Position numbers and translations under genes: made by a program. Below are positions 1 to 3,597 of a stretch of 5,030 nt of DNA, piece by piece. Under the pieces are notes generated by a model that saw only the letters and a program-made list of their open reading frames with translations, ran no database searches and had not been told where the DNA came from. Source of the stretch: Bacillota bacterium. GTDB lineage: Bacteria > Bacillota_A > Clostridia > Clostridiales > Clostridiaceae. The stretch is taken from the NCBI GenBank assembly GCA_021780795.1, contig JAJXYA010000226.1, positions 1 through 5,030 of the forward strand. The letters are read 5' to 3'. The stretch's first letter is position 1, and the number at the start of each line of letters is the position of its first letter.

Positions 1-93
1 TTTGGACAATATTAAATAGAATTCAAACCATACCTTTGCTGTTGTAAATTATTTTTGTAAATATATAGAAATATTATGTTGTTAAAAAAATCC

Positions 94-116
94 AAGGGGA
101 TAGTCTACCCTTTTTT
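94..116 (+). terminator. Small hairpin with T-run, possible two-way terminator
   Basis: AAGGG (94-98) pairs with CCCTT (108-112) around a short loop containing TAG/CTA, followed by further T residues to 116. On the other strand the same stem is followed, a few bases on, by seven T residues (complement of 84-90), so it could stop transcription from both sides. No convincing gene lies to its left inside the window; bases 1-80 hold only short open frames without start or SD. The stem is short, so this is a moderate call. Confidence 0.4.
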
Positions 117-143
117 AGCAAATGTAAACAAATGTATTAGCGG

Positions 144-164
144 TTACACTATAAATTTGTGTAA
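144..164. repeat. Short inverted repeat TTACAC-N9-GTGTAA
   Basis: TTACAC (144-149) and GTGTAA (159-164) are perfect inverted copies separated by TATAAATTT. The centre-to-centre spacing of 15 bases would place both halves on nearly the same helix face region used by small dimeric repressors, and the AT-rich centre resembles a -10 box. No gene start follows closely on either strand, so an operator role is only a possibility. Confidence 0.2.
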
Positions 165-192
165 AACAAAGAAAGTTTTAATATAAAAATTC

Positions 193-246
193 AAAAAACT
201 CAAATCCTACGTGGGTTTTTACAATAATAACCATACAATTTGAGTT
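193..246 (-). terminator. Terminator at the end of the minus-strand chain
   Basis: On the minus strand AACTCAAAT (246-238) pairs perfectly with ATTTGAGTT (205-197), and the second arm runs into six T residues (198-193). The 32-base loop can form a second, nested stem with AAAAACCC. The first arm overlaps the stop codon of the 48-residue ORF at 246-392, a common arrangement for a terminator. It closes the leftmost gene of the chain. Confidence 0.5.
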
Positions 247-392
247 CATGAATAATCCGGGTTAATAATATATTCATCTTTCATAATTCTTCTTGCTATA
301 TCTGCATAATTATAATATTCTTTATTCTTATTTTCACTTTTTTCAGTTTCACCTGGCATTCTAGGTTTTCTTTTTTTTATTCCTTCCATCAT
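246..392 (-). CDS. 48-residue basic peptide, function unknown
   Basis: I do not recognise this small protein. It starts MMEGIKKRKPRMPGETEKSE and ends YIINPDYS. The first third is strongly basic (KKRKPR), the middle is charged and polar, and the last third contains a YADIARRIMKDEY stretch that could form an amphipathic helix. There is no signal peptide, membrane segment or cysteine. The SD is AAGGGTGAT just before the first ATG; the second ATG (389) has better spacing and may be the true start. A perfect TATAAT box lies upstream and a terminator overlaps the stop, so it can be a single-gene unit downstream of the 47-residue gene. The basic N-terminus would suit nucleic-acid or phospholipid binding, but that is speculation. 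Reality of the gene is supported by SD, promoter, terminator and purine-rich coding strand. Confidence 0.55.
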   Translation of the reverse strand: MMEGIKKRKPRMPGETEKSENKNKEYYNYADIARRIMKDEYIINPDYS

Positions 393-420
393 ATCACCCT
401 TCTATATTTCAATAATTTAT

Positions 421-456
421 ATTATAGATTATACAAAAAAAAGATGGATATATCCA
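421..456 (-). promoter_or_regulatory. Sigma-A-type promoter with doubled TATAAT
   Basis: On the minus strand there is a perfect -10 box TATAAT (433-428), directly followed after one C by a second TATAAT (426-421). A weak -35 box TGGATA (456-451, four of six consensus bases) stands 17 bases upstream of the first one. The -35 box lies inside the terminator hairpin of the preceding gene, so terminator and promoter overlap. It would drive the 48-residue ORF. Confidence 0.4.
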
Positions 457-461
457 TCTTT
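435..461 (-). terminator. Rho-independent terminator after the 47-residue gene
   Basis: Bases 440-461 form a perfect 22-bp palindrome (AAAGATGGATA and its complement). As RNA on the minus strand it folds into a nine-pair stem with a four-base loop, running into eight U residues (442-435). It begins nine bases after the stop of the 470-613 gene. On the plus strand the T-run is shorter, so the minus direction is preferred. Confidence 0.65.
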
Positions 462-469
462 CTTATGTT

Positions 470-613
470 TTACAGAAACCTTCTAACAAATTCCTCTGTT
501 ACTCCCTTAAACTTACTCCTTACAACCACTGTAATTTCACCTTTTGAAAGTCCTTCTATAATCAACTCCAAAATTAAAATTGTTATTTGTATTATGGTAA
601 CTATATTCTTCAT
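470..613 (-). CDS. 47-residue small protein with N-terminal hydrophobic helix
   Basis: I do not recognise a family. The product begins MKNIVTIIQITILILELII and then turns charged: EGLSKGEITVVVRSKFKG followed by VTEEFVRRFL. Residues 4-19 form one hydrophobic helix long enough for a membrane anchor or a short amphipathic membrane helix; residues 20-47 would be cytoplasmic or surface-exposed, with a basic end. The start is set by AGGAG (626-622) eight bases before the ATG. A perfect palindrome with a U-run follows the stop, and a long hairpin (650-690) lies just upstream. Such single-helix peptides can be holin-like, toxin-like (type I toxin-antitoxin) or small phage membrane proteins; nothing in the sequence decides between these. 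Confidence 0.65.
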   Translation of the reverse strand: MKNIVTIIQITILILELIIEGLSKGEITVVVRSKFKGVTEEFVRRFL

Positions 614-649
614 CTTTCCAGCTCCTATTGATTAATATTTTCTTAATAC

Positions 650-690
650 AAAAGAACCCATTAAGATTATATATCCTAAAGAGTTCTTTT
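650..690 (-). terminator. Long wobble-containing hairpin after the zinc-ribbon pair
   Basis: On the minus strand AAAAGAACTC (690-681) pairs with GGGTTCTTTT (659-650) using one G-U wobble. After a one-base mismatch the inner arms TTAGGAT and ATCTTAA pair with another G-U wobble around a five-base loop. Both wobbles become C-A mismatches on the plus strand, so the structure favours minus-strand RNA. The T-run is short (four, then GTATT). It may terminate the 764-1107 operon or act as a leader structure or attenuator for the 47-residue gene that starts 37 bases later. Nothing else is evident in the 614-763 gap. Confidence 0.5.
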
Positions 691-763
691 ATTTATATAA
701 TATATTTACTTTTTCCTTAGACTTTTTTAATAATATGAATTTTATTATTACCTTGTCTTTTTA

Positions 764-958
764 TTACTCATTATCTCCTATCCATCGTCCTGTCTCTCCA
801 CATTTAGGACATTTCAGCCTTGTGGCATTAGATAGTGTGTTTGTACCAGTTGCATTTTCTTTTGGAATCCTTTCGAGTATATCTCCTAGCACTTTTCCTA
901 TGTTAGCGAATATAGCTTGTCCATTTGACATCTTATACCCACAGTTGCCACACTTCAT
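764..958 (-). CDS. 64-residue zinc-ribbon protein
   Basis: A small putative zinc-binding protein. Two CxxC knuckles are visible, C3-C6 in MKCGNCGYK and C50-C53 in KCPKCGETGRW, and together they can bind one zinc ion. The 43 residues between the knuckles include a possible helix (IFANIGKVLGDILERI, 16-31) and a polar Asn/Thr loop. The start is well defined by AAGGAGG (974-968) nine bases before the ATG. The stop of the upstream zinc-ribbon ORF lies inside this SD, so the two are probably co-transcribed and translationally coupled. Small zinc ribbons of this type are frequent in phage and mobile-element genomes as DNA-, RNA- or polymerase-binding accessory proteins, but the exact role here is unknown. 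Confidence 0.8.
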   Translation of the reverse strand: MKCGNCGYKMSNGQAIFANIGKVLGDILERIPKENATGTNTLSNATRLKCPKCGETGRWIGDNE

Positions 959-972
959 GTTTGCATTCCTCC

Positions 973-1107
973 TTAGATTTTTACTATTTTATAACATTTT
1001 TTACATAGCCATATTTTTTCTCCCGACATACCAACTACTGACTTAATCGCTATATGTTTATGGCAACATTGGCACTTTAACTTTATTCTTCTCAATATAT
1101 TAATCAT
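973..1107 (-). CDS. 44-residue zinc-ribbon mini-protein
   Basis: A very small zinc-ribbon protein: CQCC at 12-15 gives a CxxC (C12, C15) and CKKC at 35-38 the second, with H16 and H18 as extra possible ligands. The spacing of 19 residues between the knuckles is classic for a zinc ribbon. The TAA stop overlaps the SD of the 764-958 gene, showing an operon. The start is uncertain. ATG at 1107 has only GGGG directly before it, while an in-frame TTG at 1095 (giving MRRIKLKCQCC) has the SD-like GGGGATGAT at a better distance; I give the ATG as the outer limit. TATAAA at 1119-1114 could be a -10 box, but its -35 is poor. The gap to the choline-binding gene (1108-1171) shows no terminator, so readthrough is possible. 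Confidence 0.65.
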   Translation of the reverse strand: MINILRRIKLKCQCCHKHIAIKSVVGMSGEKIWLCKKCYKIVKI

Positions 1108-1171
1108 CCCCAATTTATAACGAGTTAACTTTTAGCCATAAATACATTAATCTCTATTTATGCAATTTAAA

Positions 1172-1966
1172 TTAATTTCCTAAAAAATACTTACTATTTT
1201 GTTTCTGCTCCTCCATTTCTTTTTGCTTTTGTTCAGATGTATTAGTTTGAGTTGTAGATGTTGAGCTATTACTTCCACTTTCCATCCATTCATCACATTC
1301 TGAATTATCAGGATTAACTCCAGGAGCAAATTCTTTATATGTTCCATCTTCAAAAATTATAAATGAACCTTGGTTTCCGCTCTTTCCTTCTATGAAATAG
1401 TAACTAGTATAATATCCTACCTTACCATTTTTGTGTATTTTTCCTAGCTTTCCTGTACTAACTTTAGCACCTTTAATTTGACTAAATTTTTCTAATGCAT
1501 CACTTGTACTAAATTCATGAGCTGAATTTCCTGTTTGTGATACACCTCCATTATTAGTATTTACTTGATTAACACTGTTAGCATATCCTAACCATTTTCC
1601 ATTAATATCAAATCTAGATAATTTTCCATCTATTAGTGTATTTTCAGTTACCATAGTTCCATCAGACTTTAGGTAATACCAAGAACCACCATCTTGAATC
1701 CATCCTGTCTGCATTGCTCCACTTGGTGAAAAATGATACCACTTTCCATTGTTTAGCCAACCTGTTTTCATGTAACCATTGCTATCGAAGTAGTACCATG
1801 AACCTCCAATATTTTCCCACCCTCTTGAATAGCTACTTCCTTTTGAATTATACCACCCATTAGAATCTTGTCTCCAAGTAGCACTAGCTCCTATTGAAGT
1901 TACTGCTAGAACACTTGTTGTTATTAATCCCATTGCTATTATCTTTTTTAAGTTTAATTTTTTCAT
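1172..1966 (-). CDS. Secreted choline-binding-repeat protein, unknown C-terminal domain
   Basis: A 264-residue exported protein. Residues 1-29 are a signal peptide: basic MKKLNLKK, a hydrophobic core, and cleavage after the ASA at 27-29. Residues 31-128 hold about five cell-wall-binding (choline-binding, CW_binding_1 type) repeats. The clear ones begin at W50 (GGSWYYFDSNGYMKTG), W70 (NGKWYHFSPSGAMQTG) and W89 (GGSWYYLKSDGTM); the first (W31) and last (109-128) are degenerate. These aromatic repeats normally hold a protein on choline or related wall polymers. A Asn/Gly/Ser linker (129-149) leads to an unrecognised domain (about 150-225) with beta-rich runs such as VGYYTSYYFIEGK and GSFIIFEDGTYKEF. 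The tail is Ser/Thr then Gln/Glu/Lys rich. I see no hydrolase catalytic motif. The start is set by GGAGGG nine bases before the ATG; an in-frame ATG at 2047 would add 27 residues before the signal peptide and lacks an SD. No convincing promoter is visible in 1967-2079, so it may be co-transcribed with the regulator. Confidence 0.85.
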   Translation of the reverse strand: MKKLNLKKIIAMGLITTSVLAVTSIGASATWRQDSNGWYNSKGSSYSRGWENIGGSWYYFDSNGYMKTGWLNNGKWYHFSPSGAMQTGWIQDGGSWYYLKSDGTMVTENTLIDGKLSRFDINGKWLGYANSVNQVNTNNGGVSQTGNSAHEFSTSDALEKFSQIKGAKVSTGKLGKIHKNGKVGYYTSYYFIEGKSGNQGSFIIFEDGTYKEFAPGVNPDNSECDEWMESGSNSSTSTTQTNTSEQKQKEMEEQKQNSKYFLGN

Positions 1967-2079
1967 TCTTATTATCCCTCCGTAATGTTTTGTATTTTTA
2001 ATACTTTCTTTATTGAAAGTTAATTGATAACTATATTGTAGTGCCATAGCTTGGATACTTTTTGTTCTTTTAGATATCT

Positions 2080-2400
2080 TTATTTACATATAGTCTCTAT
2101 CAAGTGCCTAAGCCATCTTTCAGAATATTTAAGTTCCCTAGATAGTGCTTTTAGATTTTTGCCATCATATTCTGATAGTCTTTTCAAAATGTACTTCTTA
2201 GAATATAGCCTTATAGGGAAAGTTATTTGTTGTCCTTTGTAATATTTATTTATCTTTCTTACGGTTTCAATTCCTAATATCTGAACCATTTCTTCATATA
2301 TACCATTGAAATCGCTAGTATCTACTGCTCGTTTTTTTATCTTTATTCCCCCTCTCGCTGTGTCTAATCTAATAATAACGAGTCTATTTTGATTAATCAT
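2080..2400 (-). CDS. Mor-like transcriptional regulator (106 residues)
   Basis: Resembles the Mor transcription-activator family (phage Mu middle-operon activator and its many clostridial relatives); this is recognition by motif, not by search. The dimerisation-type part begins at DFNGIYEEMVQILGIE (30-45), followed by the family's KGQQITFP signature (55-62). The C-terminal helix-turn-helix covers about 80-103 (GKNLKALSRELKYSERWLRHLI), with the recognition helix around SERWLRHLI. Residues 1-21 look like an extension not typical of the family. The ATG at 2400 has AAGGA nine bases upstream and lies about 20 bases after a predicted transcription start. A second strong SD-like GAGAGGGGG precedes an in-frame ATA at 2340, exactly where a shorter family member would start. 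It likely activates nearby element genes; the choline-binding gene follows 113 bases downstream with no terminator between. Confidence 0.75.
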   Translation of the reverse strand: MINQNRLVIIRLDTARGGIKIKKRAVDTSDFNGIYEEMVQILGIETVRKINKYYKGQQITFPIRLYSKKYILKRLSEYDGKNLKALSRELKYSERWLRHLIETICK

Positions 2401-2426
2401 GTGCTTTCTTCCTTGTAAAATTCCAA

Positions 2427-2455
2427 AGTATATTTGTAATACATTTTTATTCCAA
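2427..2455 (-). promoter_or_regulatory. Sigma-A promoter of the Mor-like regulator
   Basis: On the minus strand TTGGAA (2455-2450, four of six) and TATACT (2432-2427, five of six) are separated by exactly 17 bases. The expected start near 2420 leaves a 20-base leader containing AAGGA before the ATG at 2400. TTGGAAT occurs again at 2426-2420, directly after the -10 box, as a direct repeat that could be an autoregulatory site. Confidence 0.55.
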
Positions 2456-2470
2456 TTTATCCATTAGCGA

Positions 2471-2776
2471 TCAATATTCAGAAGCCAAAATCATTGTGCT
2501 GTAATCTATACTATCAATTACATATATTTTTATATTATGCTCAATAGAAATATTATCTTCTTGCAGCTCGTATTGCTCATTGTATGGGGGCACTTCTTGT
2601 TCATGTTCTACTATTACTTTGTCCTCTTTTTTCTTTATCCTGAAAATCTGTAGATAGTCCAATTTTATTTCAGTTTTTTTTAGATTATCAATTATTCCCC
2701 ACATTACAATTTGGATTTCTACAGACACTATTTTATTTATTTCTCTGCTTACATAGCGATTTTCTTGTTTGAACAT
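2471..2776 (-). CDS. DUF960 family protein (101 residues)
   Basis: Recognised as a DUF960-type protein from its opening RYVSREINKIVSVEIQIVMW (7-26), the following IIDNL and LDYLQIF segments (28-46), the HEQEVPPYNEQY stretch, and the ending IYVIDSIDYSTMILASEY. The length fits the family. DUF960 members are small soluble proteins common on phages, plasmids and integrative elements of Firmicutes and have no established function. There is no signal peptide or membrane segment. The ATG is preceded by AAGAGTGATGGAGA, which offers a modest SD. A terminator lies 37 bases upstream, but I see no clear promoter between it and the gene. The Mor-like regulator follows after a 70-base gap holding that gene's own promoter. 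Confidence 0.8.
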   Translation of the reverse strand: MFKQENRYVSREINKIVSVEIQIVMWGIIDNLKKTEIKLDYLQIFRIKKKEDKVIVEHEQEVPPYNEQYELQEDNISIEHNIKIYVIDSIDYSTMILASEY

Positions 2777-2813
2777 TCTCCATCACTCTTCTTTCCATTT
2801 ATTTTTGCATATG

Positions 2814-2847
2814 AAAAAAGACTACCTCTCTTATGAAAAGTAGCCTT
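2814..2847 (-). terminator. Terminator after the MITE-broken small gene
   Basis: On the minus strand AAGGCTAC (2847-2840) pairs with GTAGTCTT (2825-2818) through one G-U wobble, and the second arm runs into T residues to 2814. The loop is 14 bases. It begins one base after the TAA of the broken gene, which supports that gene having once been real. Confidence 0.6.
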
Positions 2848-2931
2848 ATTAGCAATCTATTTCAGCATACATATATTCTTCTCCATGTTCATTCTTTATT
2901 ATGAATTTTGAATCAAAGTCAAGAAGCTCTT

Positions 2932-2941
2932 CTACTTCAAT
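2932..2941. repeat. Target-site duplication, left copy
   Basis: CTACTTCAAT, directly abutting the left end of the 125-bp element, is identical to 3067-3076 on the other side. A 10-base duplication is within the range made by IS4-superfamily transposases. Confidence 0.8.
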
Positions 2942-3066
2942 CAGGACAAACGCATGTTAAAAAACTAACACTGATTTTTCAAGGTGTTTCAGCTTTTGGT
3001 ATACATTTGTAAAAACCATAGAAATGGCTAAAATCAATGCTTTATAAATTTCATGCGTTTGTCCTG
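2942..3066. mobile_element. 125-bp MITE with 15-bp perfect terminal inverted repeats
   Basis: The ends CAGGACAAACGCATG (2942-2956) and CATGCGTTTGTCCTG (3052-3066) are perfect inverted copies, and the element is flanked by identical 10-base direct repeats. It has no transposase and must have been moved in trans. Inside, TGATTTT and AAAATCA form a second inverted pair. On the minus strand one frame is open from the right end to a TAA at 2959-2957 and reads like protein (THEIYKALILAISMVF, then TNVYQKLKHLEKSVLVF). This may be the remnant of the 3' end of a parent transposase. The outer C-GGACA resembles the proposed left end of the neighbouring IS, but only 9 of 15 bases match. Confidence 0.85.
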
Positions 3067-3076
3067 CTACTTCAAT
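3067..3076. repeat. Target-site duplication, right copy
   Basis: CTACTTCAAT, identical to 2932-2941 and directly abutting the right end of the 125-bp element. Confidence 0.8.
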
Positions 3077-3119
3077 GCCATTTACAAGCTCTCGTATGAC
3101 TTCCTCCTTTTTTATCCAT

Positions 3120-3262
3120 TTTCTCTTCTCCTACTTTCTTTACATTTTATTGAAATTGCACCGTTACACCCGTTTGCTTTTTTGCATTTCCCTCTCCGAA
3201 ATGCTTACTATCACTAAATTGCACCGCAATCCCCGCTTTCCCGCTGAATTTTCATGGTATTA
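3120..3262. other. Unresolved stretch with a broken minus-strand frame
   Basis: No confident gene. A minus-strand frame is open from about 3257 to the TAA at 3149-3147. It reads KFSGKAGIAVQFSDSKHF, then GEGNAKKQTGVTVQFQ; the only start is GTG at 3224, after GCGGGG. A separate ATG at 3254 opens 13 codons (MKIQRESGDCGAI) without an SD. The patch is richer in G and C than its surroundings. It may be a decayed member of the small-gene chain. Confidence 0.3.
3153..3226. repeat. Direct repeat AAATTGCACCG, two copies 63 bases apart
   Basis: AAATTGCACCG occurs at 3153-3163 and 3216-3226. The 63-base step equals 21 codons, and both copies encode V-Q-F in the same minus-strand frame. It may mark an internal duplication in a decayed gene or a paired binding site. 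Confidence 0.4.
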
Positions 3263-3428
3263 TTATTTTTCTACTTTAGATTTACAAAAAGCTTTTATAG
3301 ACACTATTATTTCTAGCGGGATTTCGGGGTTTACGGGGATATTGTTGAATTTACTAGGTTTAGGAGCGGTGCTTCTGCCCCGTTTGTTTTTTCTTATGGG
3401 GCTTTTGCAAAATATTATTTATTTTCAT
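3263..3428 (-). pseudogene. 54-codon small basic ORF with one-base frameshift
   Basis: I do not recognise it. An ATG at 3428, with AAGGA seven bases upstream, opens MKINNILQKP and then stops after 22 codons. If one C is removed from the CCCC run (complement of 3398-3401), the frame continues as IRKNKRGRSTAPKPSKFNNI, then PVNPEIPLEIIVSIKAFCKSKVEK, to TAA at 3265-3263. The reconstructed product has a very basic, proline-containing N-terminal half and a helical basic end, like a small nucleic-acid-binding protein. The opposite strand also has a long open frame (3075-3464), but it lacks an SD and overlaps the MITE flank, so I treat it as a shadow. The proposed IS left end lies immediately upstream of this ORF's SD. 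Moderate to low certainty. Confidence 0.4.
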
Positions 3429-3520
3429 GAATTTTTCCTTACTGGACAGTCAAAAGTTTTATAAAAAAAGTTAACCCTTTTAGGTGAATTTATAGTATCC
3501 TTTTAATTGCTCAAGAAAAA

Positions 3521-3597
3521 AAGGAGGTACACTCTACCAAAAAGAATTAACTAAAATTAGTTTATCACAATATTGGTAGAGTAACTATAGATTTATG
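3521..3597 (+). promoter_or_regulatory. Structured transposase leader: distant SD, 10-bp stem, start codon
   Basis: A near-ideal SD, AAGGAGGT (3521-3528), has no start codon at normal distance. Two bases later ACTCTACCAA (3531-3540) begins a perfect inverted repeat with TTGGTAGAGT (3573-3582), and the transposase ATG follows at 3595. The 32-base loop holds an inner pair AACTAA/TTAGTT (3549-3562). If the stem forms, SD and ATG are about 14 bases apart instead of 66. The only SD-like bases near the ATG otherwise are GGTAGAG inside the stem's right arm, which the stem would hide. So folding either enables initiation from the distant SD or blocks a weak local one. Confidence 0.55.

Larger units (their letters stand above)
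2849..3119 (-). pseudogene. 44-codon small gene broken by a MITE and a frameshift
   Basis: I do not recognise the family. If the 125-bp element and one 10-base target copy are removed, the reading frame closes perfectly. Allowing one extra base near 3106-3101, the ancestral product would be a 44-residue acidic protein starting MDKKEEVIRELVNGIEVEEL and ending HGEEYMYAEIDC. The ATG at 3119 has AGGAG eight bases upstream. As the sequence stands, that frame ends after 15 codons. The downstream frame is entered only through ATA (3097), which follows a strong AAGGAGG. A terminator follows the TAA at 2851-2849. Read as it is, the second frame runs into the element and stops at 2957. Very probably inactive. 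Confidence 0.6.

Noticed and set aside
444..635. Plus-strand 63-codon frame starting in the palindrome
   Set aside because: Antisense to the 47-residue gene, which has an SD and terminator; the plus frame has no SD.
735..1046. Plus-strand 103-codon open frame
   Set aside because: It lies opposite the two zinc-ribbon genes, has no SD, is rich in Phe/Leu/Pro as antisense frames of Lys/Glu/Gly-rich genes are, and uses a pyrimidine-rich coding strand unlike real genes here.
1967..2047. Upstream ATG extending the choline-binding protein by 27 residues
   Set aside because: It would place a polar stretch before the signal peptide and has no SD, whereas MKKLNLKK at 1966 has GGAGGG at ideal distance.
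2051..2242. Plus-strand 63-codon frame
   Set aside because: Antisense to the Mor-like regulator, no SD.
3101..3119. Programmed -1 frameshift at A-AAA-AAG in the broken small gene
   Set aside because: The slippery-looking run is there, but the downstream coding frame is +1 relative to the ATG; the -1 frame meets a TAA within ten codons.
3075..3464. Plus-strand 129-codon hydrophobic open frame, possible membrane protein
   Set aside because: It starts within the MITE target duplication, has no SD, and runs opposite small minus-strand ORFs that do have SDs. The composition is unusual, so the rejection is not absolute.
3443..3465. Promoter TGGACA ... TATAAA at the IS left end
   Set aside because: The boxes are close to consensus but only 11 bases apart, too short for a sigma-A promoter.
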